The notes beneath the pieces are model-generated. The model searched no databases. It was not told where the DNA came from and saw only the letters and a program-made list of their open reading frames with translations. A stretch of 64,000 nt of DNA from Arenicola marina (taxonomy: Eukaryota > Annelida > Polychaeta > Arenicolidae): NCBI GenBank assembly GCA_964019135.1, contig OZ025260.1, forward strand, positions 25,104,254-25,168,253. Reading direction: 5' to 3'. The stretch's first letter is position 1; every line of letters starts with the position of its first letter. A program made the translations under genes and the position numbers. Below are positions 1 to 11,662 of this stretch, one piece after another.

Positions 1-2888
1 GTCTTCAATGTGATCGCTGTCCGCCCCTCCCTGTCCTCAATCTGATCGTTGTCGGCCCCTCCATGTCCTCAATGTGATCGCTGTCCGTCCCACCCTGTCC
101 TCAATGTGATCGATGTCCACCCCTCCAGTCCTCAATGTGATCGCTGTCGGCCCCTCCATGTCCTCAATGTGATCGCTGTCCGCCCCTCCCTGTCCTCAAT
201 GGCTCGCTGTCCATCCCTCCCTGTCCTCAATGTGATCGCCGTCCGCCCCTCTCTGTCCTCAATGTGATCGCTGTCCACCCCTCCCTGTCCCCAATGTGAT
301 CGCTGTCCACCCCTCCCTGTCCTCAATGTGATCGCTGTCCACCCCTCCAGTCCTCAATGTGATCGCTGTCCACCCCTCCCTGTCCTCAATGTGATCGCTG
401 TCCGCCCCTCCCTGTCCTCAATGTGATCGCCGTCCGCCCCTCTCTGTCCTCAATGTGATCGCTGTCCACCCCTCCCTGTCCCCAATGTGATCGCTGTCCG
501 CCCCTCTCTGTACTCAATCTGATCGCTGTCCGCCCGTCCCTGTCCTCAATGTGATCGCTGTCCGCCCCTCCCTGTCCTCAATGTGATCGCTGTCCGCTCC
601 TCCCTGTTCTCAATTTGATCGCTGTCCGCCCCTCCCGGCCCTCAATGTGATCGCTGTCCGCCCCTCCCTGTCCTCAATATGATCGCTGTTCGCCCCTCCA
701 TGTCCTCAATGTGATCGCTGTCCACCCTTCCCTGTCCTCAATGTGATCGCTGTCCGCCCCTCCCTGTCCTCAATGTGATCGCTGTCCGCACATCTCTGTT
801 CTAACTGTGATCGCTGTCCGCCCCTCCCCGTCCTCAATGTGATCGCTGTCCACCCCTCCCTGTCCTCAATGTGATCGCTGTCCGCCCCTCCCCGTCCTCA
901 ATGTGATCGCTGTCCACCCCTCCCTGTCCTCAATGTGATCGCTGTCCGCTCCTCCCTGTTCTCAATGTGATCGCTGTCCGCCCCTCCCGGCCCTCAATGT
1001 GATCGCTGTCCGCCCCTCCCTGTCCTCAATGTGATCGCCGTCCGCCCCTCCATGTCCTCAATGTGATCGCTGTCCGCCCCTCCCTGTCCTCAATGTGATC
1101 GCTGTCCGCCCCTCCCTGTCCTCAATGTGATTGCTGTCCGCCCCTCCCCGTCCTCAATGTGATCGCTGTCCGCCCCTCCCTGTCCTCAATGTGATCGCTG
1201 TCCGCCCCTCCTTGTCCTCAATGTGATGGCTGTCCGCCCCTCCCTGTCCTCAATGTGATCGCTGTCCGCTCCTCCCTGTCCTCAATGTGATCGCTGTCCG
1301 CCCCCCCCGGTCCTCAATGTGATCGCTGTCCGCCCCTCCCTGTCCTCAATGTGATCGCTGTCCGTCCCTCCCTGTCCTCAAAGTGATCGCTGTCCGCCCC
1401 TCCCTGTCCTCAATGTGATCGTTGTCGGCCCCTCCCTGTCCTCAATGTGATCGCTGTCCATCCCTCCCTGGTGTCCTCAATGGGATCGCTGTCCGCCCCT
1501 CCCTGTCCTCAATGTGATCGCTGTCCGCCCCTCCCTGTCCTCAATGTGATCGCTGTCCGCCCCTCCCCGTCCTCAATGTGATCGCTGTCCGTCCCTCCCT
1601 GTCCTCAAAGTGATCGCTGTCCGCCCCTCCCTGTCCTCTATGTGATCGCTGCCGGCCCCTCCCTGTCCTCAATGTGATCGCTGTCCATCCCTCCCTGGTG
1701 TCCTCAATGGGATCGCTGTCCGCCCCTCCCTGTCCTCAATGTGATCGCTGTCCGCCCCTCCCTGTCCTCAATGTGATCGCTGTCCCCCCCTCTCTGTCCT
1801 CAATGTGATCGCTGTCCATCCCTCCCTGGTGTCCTCAATGTGACCGTTGTCCGCCCCTCTCTGTCCTCAATGTGATCGCTGTCCGCCCCTCTCTGTCCTC
1901 AATGTGATCGCTGTCCGCCCCTCCCCGTCCTCAATGTGATCGCTGTCCACCCCTCCCTGTCCTCAATGTGATCGTTGTCCACCCCTCCCTGTCCTCAATG
2001 CGATCGCTGTCGGCCCCTCCCTGTCCTCAATGTGATCGCTGTCGGCCCCTCCCTGTCCTCAATGTGATCGCTGTCCGTCCTACCCTGTCCTCAATGTAAT
2101 CGCTGTCCGCCCCTCCCTGTCCTCAATGTGATCGCTGTCCGCCCCTCCCTGTCCTCAATGTGATCGCTGTCCGCCCCTGCCTGTCCTCAATGCGATCGCT
2201 GTCCGTCCCTCTCTGTCCTCAATGTGATCGCTGTCCATCCCTCCCTGGTGTCCTCAATGTGACCGTTGTCCGCCCCTTCCTGTCTTCAATGCGATCGCTG
2301 TCCGCCGCTCCCTGTCCTCAATGCGATCGCTGTCCGACCCTCCCTGTCCTCAATGTGATCGTTGTCCGCCCCTCCCTGTCCTCAATGTGATCGCTGTCCG
2401 CCCCTCCCTGTCCTCAATGTGATCGCTGTCCGCACCTCTCTGTCCTCAGTGTGATGGCTGTCCGCCCCTCCCCGTCCTCAATGTGATCGCTGTCCGCCCC
2501 TCCCTGTCCTCAATGCGATCGCTGTCCGCCGCTCCCTGTCCTCAATGCGATCGCTGTCCGCCCCTCCCTGTCCTCAATGTGATCGTTGTCCGCCCCTCCC
2601 TGTCCTCAATGTGATCGCTGTCCGCCCCTCCTTGTCCTCAATGTGATCGCTGTCCGCACCTCTCTGTCCTCAATGTGATCGCTGTCCACCCCTCCCCGTC
2701 CTCAATGTGATCGCTGTCCACCCCTCCCTGTCCTCAATGTGATTGCCGTCCGCCCATCCCTGTCCTCAATGTGATCGCTGTCCGTCCCTCCCTGTCCTCA
2801 AAGTGATCGCTGTCCGCCCATCCCTGTCCTCAATGTGATCGCTGTCCGCCCATCCCTGTCCTCAGTGATCGCTGTCCGCCCCTGCCTG
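1..2888. repeat. Minisatellite array A, 32-bp unit, about 90 copies
   Basis: The unit reads as a spacer around the core TCAATGTGATCGCTGTCCGC and is repeated head to tail from the first base of the window, so the true left end lies outside. Most units are 32 bp. A 34-bp variant with an extra GGTG occurs near 1470, 1696, 1829 and 2247. Blocks of several units are themselves duplicated: a run near 1380-1500 recurs about 226 bp later, and a run near 234-300 recurs about 190 bp later. This indicates growth by multi-unit duplication. The array stops at a diverged unit near 2880. The short open frames inside are by-products of the repeat. Confidence 0.97.
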
Positions 2889-3559
2889 ACTTCATTTTCG
2901 GTCTCTTCTTCCTGTCGTCAGCCCCCTCTGTTTCCATCATCCTTCTTATCCCGCTCGTCCCATCGCCCCAACCACACTCTCTGGTGGTACCTTCCTGTGT
3001 TTATGTTCAATGGTAACCAGTGCGTGTGTATCAATTCGAAGTTGAAGTAACGTTAGATCTATAGCTAGCGCTCGTCTATCATGATTTTGCTTAGTATTGT
3101 TGGCGGCCAAATTCGCACATCCATTTTGTCATCGGCGCTAAATATGATTCAGTATCTACCCATCTACCCTAACCCTCATATTATTATTGTATTCTATTTA
3201 TTTATAAAACCCTAGACGCGATAGCGGTGTGGCGTGTCACTGTCAGGTGCGCCCTACATTTCCGGCGACATTGGTCTAGTTGCTGCCCGAGTGCGTTGGT
3301 GTTTTGCATTTTGTCTTGAAAATGCAATATCTAATGTGTCAACTTTCGGGATCAGAAAGTAGAAAATAGATCCCGTTGCGGCAAGAGGTATACTTTGAGT
3401 TAAATTCGCGGTGAATGTCGTGTTTTTGTCGTTATGGCCAGTTGAATCGAGGACCTATATATCTGTGGCTCTGAACGCCAAGAGTGGTACCTTCTTTTTT
3501 AAATTAGTGAAGATGCTTGAGTGGGCGGCGTTATTTCTTGACGAGGCAGGTGAATTGGT
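2889..3559. other. Unique DNA between array A and duplicated block P1
   Basis: About 670 bp of ordinary-composition sequence. I see no convincing open frame, RNA gene or repeat. It carries a scattered AT-rich stretch near 3180-3210. Confidence 0.6.
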
Positions 3560-4239
3560 TCTGAGGGGGCTCTGAAGTAGATGAAATGGCGCTGAGCTAT
3601 ATTAAATGGCGATATATGACCTAGATGACGTCACGTGTACGGCTCATTAAGTACTGCTAACGGGTTCCGTGTGCGCGAAGGTGAGATTAAAAAGGCATCG
3701 GACTTTTGAGATAACGTAATCCTTTCTAACGAAGGTCCATAGTGTGTAAAGGATTTATAGGAAAACGCATAGTAATCGCATGTCTGGATCTTTCTTTATT
3801 GTTTAATTTAGGAAGCGTTATCGACATCGATTGGGACAATAAACAAGGTCAAGGACGTGGCTGGAATCACTGACGCCAAATACGGTTGTCATGGAGGACG
3901 TCAGGCGTTGTCATAGTAACACTGGGCTGGCGCAGTGAACGTCTGTCCTTTCTGGTCCACGTGTTAATTGTGCATGACGACGGGACGATGATGGTGATGA
4001 CGGTAAAGTCCTTCTCTGTCGCATACAACGAATTGGTCCTCAGGTGTATCACCATCAACCTCTCAGCCGCTACATCCACCTTTTGGACAACTGTACATAT
4101 AGCATATATTTATATTGGAAAAATCATCGAAATCAAGCCATGGTTCTTACAGTTGTGCATTCTAAAATTGGTTTCGTTGAAAATATATTCTATCAGAGCG
4201 GCATCGCCAAAGTTGTTCGTGGCAAACACATATCTTCGC

Positions 4240-4268
4240 ACGTTTCCCGGCAGAGGGCGCTCGTTCCT
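4240..4268 (+). promoter_or_regulatory. CTCF-like motif in P1
   Basis: The core CCGGCAGAGGGCGCTCG resembles the vertebrate CTCF consensus core (CCAGNAGNGGGCGCT). A diverged counterpart lies at the same place in P2. The similarity to the site at 31351 continues downstream (TCGTTCC), so the motif may instead be part of an old dispersed repeat. Binding is inferred only from the motif. Confidence 0.3.
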
Positions 4269-4344
4269 TGCATCATCTCTGGCGCTTGAAAGGCAGCTTA
4301 CAATACTTACCTTCGATGACACGTGTCAATGGTATCCTAAGGCC

Positions 4345-4540
4345 ACACGTGACGAGATCTTACCTTAGGCCACACGTGACGAGATCTCACCTTAGGCCAC
4401 ACGTGACGAGATCTTACCTTATGTCACACGTGACGAGATCTTACCTTAGGCCACACGTGACGAGATCTTACCTTAGGCCACACGTGACGAGATCTCACCT
4501 TAGGCCACACGTGACGAGATCTTACCTTATGTCATATACG
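4345..4540. repeat. Minisatellite array B, 27-bp unit, about 7 copies
   Basis: Units are near-identical, alternate between GAGATCTTACC and GAGATCTCACC forms, and carry the palindromic E-box CACGTG within CCACACGTGACGAG. Two or three further diverged units continue at 4805-4855 after an inserted retroposon. The paralogous site in P2 (26930-27005) has only about three decayed units, so this array expanded after the block was duplicated. Confidence 0.95.
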
Positions 4541-4550
4541 TGACGAGACT

Positions 4551-4804
4551 CATTCCGAAAGCCGTAAATTATTTCTGGCGGAATTAAAACAAAAAATTAA
4601 CATATACAGGGTAACCAGGGTAACACAAATTTTAAATATATGTAACTGGCTTGAGAAACTAAATATTGCATTGATGTAAGCAATAAGTCTTATTTTTGTC
4701 GAACATGTTTTATTGCTGTTGTGAATATATCAACTGGACTTAGTTTATGATATACCTATGTACCTCACTTTTATTTGAAATAAATAAAAAAATAAAAAAA
4801 CAAA
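4551..4804 (+). mobile_element. 254-bp A-tailed retroposon inserted in array B
   Basis: An AT-rich segment interrupts the 27-bp array and ends in an A-rich tail with AAATAAATAAA motifs. It is flanked by identical 13-bp direct copies of ACGTGACGAGACT at 4538-4550 and 4805-4817. The flank is itself repeat-unit sequence, so the target duplication could be partly coincidental. The A-rich end and lack of tRNA-like promoter boxes suggest a 5'-truncated LINE tail or a processed transcript. The P2 block lacks it, so it is younger than the duplication. Confidence 0.7.
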
Positions 4805-5060
4805 ACGTGACGAGACTTACCTTATGTCACACGTGACTAGACTTACCGAGACTTGCCGTTAAGATCTGCATCCTCTTAGTTCACATTGAGTTTTGCCGTG
4901 TTAAAAATGCCAGTCATCTAAATTGTCGCGCAAACGGCGTGGCTGAACGGTGTGACCGAACGAATGTACGTTGTACATTGATGTCAATGTACGTTCATTT
5001 GAACGTAATATGAAACCGTGTCATGGAACGGGTTATTTGAACGTATCATCGAAAGACGTG

Positions 5061-5572
5061 ACAGAGGGACAAGTTTCAAGGAACAAGACTAACGTCAATG
5101 ATCAACACTTACTGATGGCATTGGAGCGGCTGAACCTGGTTTAAACGCATGCATTACCTACAATAATCTGAGATTGGTCAACGTTTCTCGTAAGAACAAC
5201 GATATACGAAGATAGCGACAGTTCGCCAGAGCAAACTGTCACATTGCGATCATCTTAATTACTTGAGCATAAAATACAGACCCAAATTTCTTGTCATGTC
5301 ACACCACTACAATATGACTCTCACAATGCCCTATTGTCCTTATAAAATGGCGTTCACATCTGCACGCCTATCAGAAAGGGTGTTACATATAAATATGTGT
5401 TCTTCAATTATACTTTTGTGGAATAGAGTTTTCAACGTAGATTTAAATACTTGCATTACGGAATCCTATTAGGGCGTTCATTTCGGCGTTTAGCATGAGA
5501 TGACAAGACACATAAGACAGCGCTTCAGTGGTCTTAGCTTTAGTTTAGTGACCACTTCGGTTCGAAACTCAC
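5061..5572. other. No recognised feature; probable intron or 3' flank of the NIDO gene
   Basis: The upstream exon ends in phase 1 at 5573, so the transcript should continue through this stretch in the minus direction. I found no exon with fitting acceptor, phase and open frame. The 69-codon plus-strand open frame at 5263-5472 has no recognisable content. Confidence 0.5.
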
Positions 5573-8105
5573 GACAGTAGGTGACATAGTAGTCCGTGAT
5601 ATTCATGGTATCAATTCTGAAGATCCAGACTCCAGCGGAGTAGACGTTGGAGGTGGATTCGATGTTGAGGACGTTAGGGGTGCGGGAGTCCGGATGTTGC
5701 CAGGATCGGATCCCGTCGCCGGCATTGAATCCAACCTGAGGGAGATGCGGGAATCCGGATCATATACATGGGAAGGATCTGCAACTTATATATATCCTCA
5801 AAGGAGTAGTAGTATAAACCATTACAAGCTGCTCATCTTACTATATAGTTCCCTAAACACATTAAAAATATATTTATATAAATTTGTATTTATTTTATTA
5901 AGTGAATCCATACCTTACAAAAGAATTCTTTTCAGGCTAGCGGTGTTCTATTCATAACGACGATGTGTCATGTAACTTACAATCAGAAACAATCTGAAGG
6001 TCTTTATTTAGGAGGAATAGTGATGAGTCGAACATTTAATTGTTTACGTCAAATAATATTGATAGTTGTGCCGGACCTCGTGCACGCAGCAGATGTCACT
6101 CACCATGGCATAATCCCCATAAGTATCAGCCCCATAGGCGTGTGTGATCTCATCGTACTTGAAAATAGCGAAGGTGTGGGAGCCGTCGGTGGCCAAGACC
6201 ACTTGGAAGGTGTTCGTACCCTAGAGAATCGGGGTCAAATGGAATAAAACCATCATGGTAACAAGTTAAATAACGGCAATGGCGCTGTCACCAAAAGTGT
6301 TGTGGGTAAACGCCATGTATGACTGTCAATTAATAAACGTTGAGTGACTTATGTAAGCGTTATGAGTGACTTCGGTGACGGTTAACTTTTACTGTTGTAA
6401 ACGCTATGAATGACTTTTAATTAGCAAGCGATAAAAGAGTGACTTGAGTTTGGTAAACGGTATGAATCACTTTGAACTTGTTGAAGTTAAGGGTGACTTG
6501 GGTAAGCGCCATTAGTGGCTTCAGTAAATGTTGGCATTGACTTCGGTAAACGTTAAGAATTTTTTTTGGTAAACTTTAACAGTGATCTAAGGTAATTAGA
6601 TGACTTTAGAATGAAGTCGGTGACCTGGTGGTATGGTGGCATGTAGTAGGGGTAGTAGTAGCTCGAGCTGTAGTAGTCGTAGTAGTAACCGCCAAACGCC
6701 TCCACGCAAAACCACGTGGCCACAAAGACGTGATTCGGGGTGAAGGACGGACAGTTGATCTCAGCCTTCACATCACTCAGCAGACCGGGATCCGTCGACT
6801 CTCTGGGAAAAAACCAACACCAACGTACGTTAACAAAAGGATCGACGCGTCTTTACCATTCCTTTTACCACCAAACCTATGAACATAGACAAGGAAAACA
6901 ATATTATCAATCAATCAAGAAAAGATCACAGCACAATATTACCTGTAGTAGATGTCGCCCCCGGACCGTATGTCATTGTCCGTTTGGAAGGCTGCGAGGA
7001 GGATATCGCCAGAGCTATAGTCAAAAGGTAGGTTGAGTGGCTCGAAATTGCCCTGCTGACCGTTGAAGCTCAGAGGTCCATTAACATTGACCTGAAATAT
7101 GAATGTTGCACAATCCAATGAAGTTTGCTTACTCAGTAACTAATGTTATTCATGACGTCGCTCATCGTAACTATATGCAGAGTGGACGCGTCTCAATAGG
7201 ATTTACGCTGCTTGAACGCAAACTACTGGTTCCCTGCATTCGTAAGCATGAAACCAGTTACCACGTCCTACCCTGTTGTAATATAATATCTATATAAAGT
7301 TATTCGTTGATTAAGTGAAAGTCACAATTGACAGAACTGTAAGATTTGCTTCCAATGAAATGGTAAACATGTGACAGAAAATGGATGGTTGCTTGACAGC
7401 TAATCATTAGTTTGCTCCATATATTGAATTTCAGTGCCAATATTAATTTATTCTTGCAAAAATCAACTGTCGGAGCCGATAATGTCTCGAGCATTAATTG
7501 TACATACATAGAGGCTGTTGTAGAAGTTGCCGTAGAAACCGTAGAGGCCCCAGAGATTGATGAGAGGGGAGCTTCCATCAAGGCTAGGATTCACGGAGCT
7601 GTCTCCCGCCAACGGGCCGTAGGGGTACAGATGGAAGGCAGTTGACGTGGCGGTGAGCCCTGCAATCATCAGCCGGGGAGAGGTGGAGTAGGGGGCGGCG
7701 GGGGGGGGGGGGGGGTGGCAGTTAGAGCAGGCAAAGGAAGACAAAGCACAATACAGTCACATCAGGCTGGGATATCACTGGGCATCAATTACACCCTCAA
7801 ATCCGAGACACGAGTTGCAAGACACTGGAAACCAGTTTTCAGGATAAGAAAACGTGTTACTAGAAGCTAACACCCAATAACCATAGTTAAACATGATTTT
7901 TTCTGGTTACGTTAAAAGTTATCACGCGATTCGCCCCTGCAATAACTATTGCTAATTCCTATTGCTAATAGCCATTGCTACTACTATTAGCTAGTGCCCC
8001 CGATGGCTATCATTAGTTAATGTTCGTGTTAACTATGTCCAGTACAGCCTTATCCTCACGCTACTCACCTGCCAAGAGGACCAAGCATAAGGCGGGGATG
8101 TCCAT
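5573..8105 (-). CDS. Secreted NIDO (nidogen-like) domain protein, 3' part not found
   Basis: Six coding exons on the minus strand join in phase: 8105-8069, 7659-7508, 7091-6943, 6802-6625, 6220-6104 and 5735-5573. Together they encode about 265 residues. Introns are about 320-890 bp with GT-AG ends. The start is chosen because MDIPALCLVLLAG gives a signal-peptide core directly after a pyrimidine-rich acceptor (exon border at 8114), which implies a non-coding first exon upstream. The rest matches the NIDO domain from end to end: LYPYGPLAGDS, VNVNGPLSFNG, GGDIYYR, FTPNHVFVATW, NTFQVVLATDGSHTFAIFKY, VGFNAGDG and VWIFRID, with an N-glycosylation sequon (NIT) near the end. A tyrosine-rich insert replaces the usual turn after FVATW. 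NIDO domains occur in nidogen, alpha-tectorin, SNED1 and mucin-4-type extracellular proteins, so an extracellular role is inferred. The last exon ends in phase 1 and downstream exons (EGF, sushi or VWD would be usual) were not identified. It may be a short NIDO-only protein, a partial gene, or a longer gene cut by repeats. Confidence 0.85.
6270..6600. repeat. Degenerate short repeats in an intron of the NIDO gene
   Basis: Between exons 4 and 5 the motif GTAAACG(T/C)TATGA...TGACTT recurs loosely about ten times, spaced around 30-35 bp. It looks like an old minisatellite that has decayed. No splice signals of interest fall inside. Confidence 0.6.
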
Positions 8106-8114
8106 CCTGACAAT

Positions 8115-8914
8115 CTGCGAAAGACGAAAGAGAAAAGTGTAATACAAAATAATATGTCATAGGCAAAACCTGAAAGGGCGTGCGGATTTTTGTTGTTGAA
8201 TTGATGAAAAGTTCCGGAGAAAAGTATCCATCCATTACCTGGGCATATCAACAAACGGATGGCAAGTGTTGCTGTTTTCCCCTTCAGCCCATTTATAACA
8301 ATTTCTAATGTATCAACACATAATGCGCATCCATATTAATTATAAAACATACAAAGTTAAAATGTCATTCGCAAACAAATGGAATTGAATTACCATTTAA
8401 CAACATGCGCATGGGCCCCTGATAACTGATATGTGTCATATTTATGGCCCATATGACAAAAATCTAACCATTTTTGGGTGTGAAATAGTTAAAAATCAAA
8501 CTATTGGTTATTAAACAATGTCCAGTCATATATATATGAGATAGAACATGACGATCAATTTGATACGATGTCGCACTAAGTATATTAGGCCCTAAGGTTT
8601 TAATAGGAACACCCATAGTTTTTGAAGAGAAACAAGCCTACTTGGTAAGAGAATTTTATAAACTCTATACAATGTGATGGCAAATTGCTTTTCATAGCAA
8701 CCGTTAGTGCATAAGGCAACTGCCAACCTAAGCATGTCTACACATAACTGCCCAATAGGACAAACATACTGCCGTACCAGTATGACCTAATTAAGCCCAC
8801 CGATCCTTTCCCCATCCTCGCCCCAGTTCAGCTAGATAAAGAGTCGCGATGCAACTCCGAGTATGAAACGACTTTGGGCCTGTTATGCGAATCTGGTAGG
8901 GGGGGGGGGTATCC
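8115..8914. other. Upstream region of the NIDO gene, no recognised exon
   Basis: The non-coding first exon and promoter of the minus-strand NIDO gene should lie here or further right. The sequence is AT-rich without an obvious TATA box or CpG-rich core. A G tract sits near 8899-8909, just before the SINE. Confidence 0.4.
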
Positions 8915-9157
8915 GCGCGTGCCGCATTAAATGCACTGGCCATCTGAGGGCCTAACGACACGTGGATCAATGGTTCGAGCCCTGCTGTGGCCATGTCTGT
9001 GTGGTCGCAAGATAACGATCCCATGTCTTTCTTCGTACCCCCGGAGACATGGCTCCACTCTCCCGTCCTTCTCCCATTGACGCGATATGACCAAAAAATG
9101 GTTAAAGCGTCCTGAATATGCAACCAACCAACCTGAATAACCAATCAACTAACCAAC
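8915..9157 (+). mobile_element. tRNA-derived SINE, family S1, 5'-truncated
   Basis: The sequence matches the fuller copy at 61619-61891 on the other strand. Shared parts are the B-box region TGGTTCGAGCCCTGCTGTGG, the body CCCATGTCTTTCTTCGTA, GACGCGATATGACC and the stretch GGTTAAAGCGTCCTGAATA, ending in a CCAA-type tail. The tRNA 5' half with the A box is missing or unrecognisable. R2 begins directly after its tail. Confidence 0.8.
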
Positions 9158-9475
9158 CGCGGGTGCTCCTTGATGCCTGAGAGAGCGGATATTTTTGATG
9201 AAAACGATACTCCTATAGAGCGGATATTTGAACACTTGCGACCGGGGTGTGGGGGGGGGGGGTGGGGGGGGGGCATGAAATGTGCGTTCCTAGTGCGGGT
9301 TGCCGCGACAAAATACCCCTTCCGAGCGAATTTTGACCGTAGAACGCCCCGACCCGGCAGATTTGGGCGGTAAAACGCCCCGACCGAGCGGATATTGGCG
9401 GCGAAAAGGGGGGGGGGGGGCTTTACCGCGGAGCCCAACGCCCACAACAATGTATTAAGTACCCCCTCTAAGATC
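9157..9475 (+). mobile_element. Dispersed repeat R2, copy 1
   Basis: It starts with CCGCGGGTGC, carries two AGAGCGGATATTT-like motifs, CTTGCGACCGG before a long G tract, the segment AAATACCCCTTCCGAGCG, and ends CAATGTATTAAGTACCCCC. Copies lie at 32655-32785, 33805-34050, 35085-35310 and 39945-40262 (reverse). It has no coding capacity. The clean insertion seen at 33805 shows it moves or moved as a unit, but I cannot assign a superfamily. Confidence 0.75.
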
Positions 9476-9855
9476 ATAGGCGGAGCTGGACTGTGCTGCC
9501 CCCATATGGTTGAGTTTGCAACAATTATTGTACGATGGGGAACATTAGTACATTAGACAAAAGTTCTGAGAAAGCGTTCTGTGCTTCTTACCGCAGAAAG
9601 AGTGACGTCTTCGTGAAGGTTGGTTCCGTTGTCTCTCTGCTCTGTTGTCTCTGCTGTGGGCTGAGGATTCTTTCGGTGAGGATCCCATCCTGGTGCCCGT
9701 GTTTATATGCCACCCCGAGATGACCCCCGCCCCCCCCCCCCCTCACCTTCCCCCTCCCCCCCCCCCTCCCCCCACCATCAAACCGCCCCATCTGCTGACA
9801 TTACAAAGATATCGTTTGAATTTTTTTTGTGGATTATGTGTCATTACGGAATGGA
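9476..9855. other. Unique DNA with C-rich tracts
   Basis: It contains pyrimidine-rich runs at about 9726-9772 (C tracts broken by T and A). The overlapping open frames here derive from these tracts. No gene was recognised. Confidence 0.5.
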
Positions 9856-10235
9856 GAGTGATTTGTAACCACATTGTAACGGCATCAGGGTAGAGAGATA
9901 TACAATAGCTTACGTTTTCTCACATGTCGCATCGTCTGTGCATAATCGTGTGATGTGCAAATGTAAAGTCAATAATGAATTATATCTAAATGCAATTGGA
10001 GCTGGAAGATCACGTGGAGTTGGGAGAACGTAGGCAAGAATGAAGGGTGATTTATACCACATTGTAACGACCTCATGGTAACGGGACCTACAATAGGTCG
10101 CCTTTTCTGACATGTCCCATGTTCTGTACATATTTTTGGGATGTTGGAACTGTAAAGTCAATATTGATTTATGTTAAAATGCAATTGCATATGAAGCAGG
10201 ACTTGGAGCTCGCAAAACGTAGGCAGATGCATGTT
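9856..10235 (+). repeat. Two diverged tandem copies of a ~190-bp segment
   Basis: The first copy (about 9856-10045) and second (about 10046-10235) share ordered landmarks: GTGATTT(G/A)TA, CCACATTGTAACG, CTTTTCT(C/G)ACATGTC, TGTAAAGTCAATA, AAATGCAATTG and AACGTAGGCA. Divergence is substantial, so this duplication is old compared with the arrays. Confidence 0.8.
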
Positions 10236-11215
10236 GGGTGATCGATTTGCGTTTAATGGAATGGGGAACTCGAGAAATTAAGGGTCTTTTTTGGATTCGC
10301 CTGGTGGCGCCACTGTGCTAGCGATCTCACCAGCGTTTTTCTATCATGCTGCCTGCGCAACGGATAAAGGTTTCTTTCATGTTTACAACATCTGGCATTC
10401 AGCGGTTGTCTCGAATTTTCACGCACATGGAAAACAAAGCAACAACGTAATTAATTCAACCTTACTTTTTTTTTTGGGCATTCATTTATTTCTGTAATAT
10501 CCAACGAAATATTGCACATGATGCGGTTCCGCTCACTGCAAATCGTCAGTTATAACGTAAATTAAAAGAAGAACGTCTCGTTTGCATTGATCAGTAACGT
10601 CCAATGACAAGTATTGCTACGCAACATTTAACACACTGCCCTACTTTAGCTTGCTTGATAGCCAGCCTTTACGATGAATAATGTTTCATTGTGTAGTTGA
10701 ATTTAGGAATCGGCAGAAAATGTTTTTACTTAACGCTATATACTTACATGCGCCATCTTAGAATTTTTGCATTTTAGAATCAAGACTAAAAGTATCTCAA
10801 AATTACGATGCGTGGTTTTCCGCGTTTTATTGATGACCCTACCGAATAGCGAACAGGCGCGCAGGGATATAAAGCCGGCCTACAACTGTATTTATTTTAC
10901 ATGGAGAAGAGGTTGGTAATGCAAAAAAATACACAATATATTGCCCTAATCAGAGAACTTGTGTAAATTCTTTCACCTAATTGCGTATGGGAGGACTGGG
11001 GTGGGGACCAGTCGTTCACGTTAGAAAGAGTAGACCTACTTAGTATTGGCTTAAACATAATTTATGTTCTGAGGTTTGCAACATCGAATTCACATGTAAA
11101 TGCTCACCTTAAACGTTCATGCATTGATCGTGGTAATAATTGGATAGTTGTTTACAAACATAATGTGTCCGTATAATGTATACAAAGTATCGATAAAGAA
11201 TACTAATACTTAGTA
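10236..11215. other. No recognised feature
   Basis: About 1 kb of AT-rich unique sequence with a few short open frames and a T tract near 10466. I see no exon, RNA gene or repeat family here. Confidence 0.5.
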
Positions 11216-11217
11216 TT

Positions 11218-11590
11218 ACAGTGGCGGATCCAGAAATTTATAAAAGGGGTGGCACCATTTAAGGGGGGGGGGGGTGGAGCATTTAAGTAATATCCAGGCG
11301 CAGATCCAGTGTCTCCCCGCATACAATGGAAAGGCGGATATATGATACTAAATTGACGATTTTCCGATTCACGGTTATTTATCATGACAATTCTCAGTTC
11401 ACGATTAATGAAAATCCTTGATCACGGCGGTCGGCTAATACCCCATTCCCGGTTCACTAAGAATTATTTTCCTCAATACCAGTTCACGGTAAATTAAAAA
11501 AAGTCCATTCCCGACGAACGAAACTACCATTTGCCCCCCCCCCCCCCCCTGCCCCCACACCGGTGATGTCACCGCCTCTGTTCTAGCAGT
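11218..11590 (+). mobile_element. Dispersed repeat R1, copy 1, with outer inverted ends
   Basis: The R1 body is identified by GTTCACGATTAAT, CTTGATCACGGCGGTCGGCT, AATACCCCATTC and the final C tract. Outside it, ACAGTGGCGG near 11219 and its near reverse complement CCGCCTCTGT near 11572 form candidate short terminal inverted repeats. Other copies are at 30890-31243, 41056-41365 and 44171-44488. It is non-coding and probably a non-autonomous DNA transposon. Confidence 0.6.
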
Positions 11591-11662
11591 TTAGTAAGTG
11601 AGCGGCATTGCGGAAGGACATGAGCTAGCTAGCTAGGCGGTAAGTGTGAACATCAATATAAA

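Larger units (their letters stand above)
3560..5060 (+). repeat. Duplicated block P1 (copy of 25880-27115)
   Basis: This block matches P2 at about 25880-27115 in order and orientation. Shared landmarks include CCTTTCTAACGAAG, a GTCATGGAGGAC segment, CACCATCAAC followed by TCTCAGCCG, AGAGGGCGCTCGTTCC, short CACACGTGA-type repeats, and ATGCCAGTCAT near the end. The copies are clearly diverged. P1 holds an expanded 27-bp array plus a retroposon insert, but only about two units of the 20-bp repeat that is expanded in P2. Open frames across it (for example 3886-4368) are not conserved in P2, so I do not call a gene. Confidence 0.8.

Noticed and set aside
3886-4368. 160-codon plus-strand gene in block P1
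   Set aside because: The frame is not conserved in the paralogous block P2 and runs into the 27-bp array.
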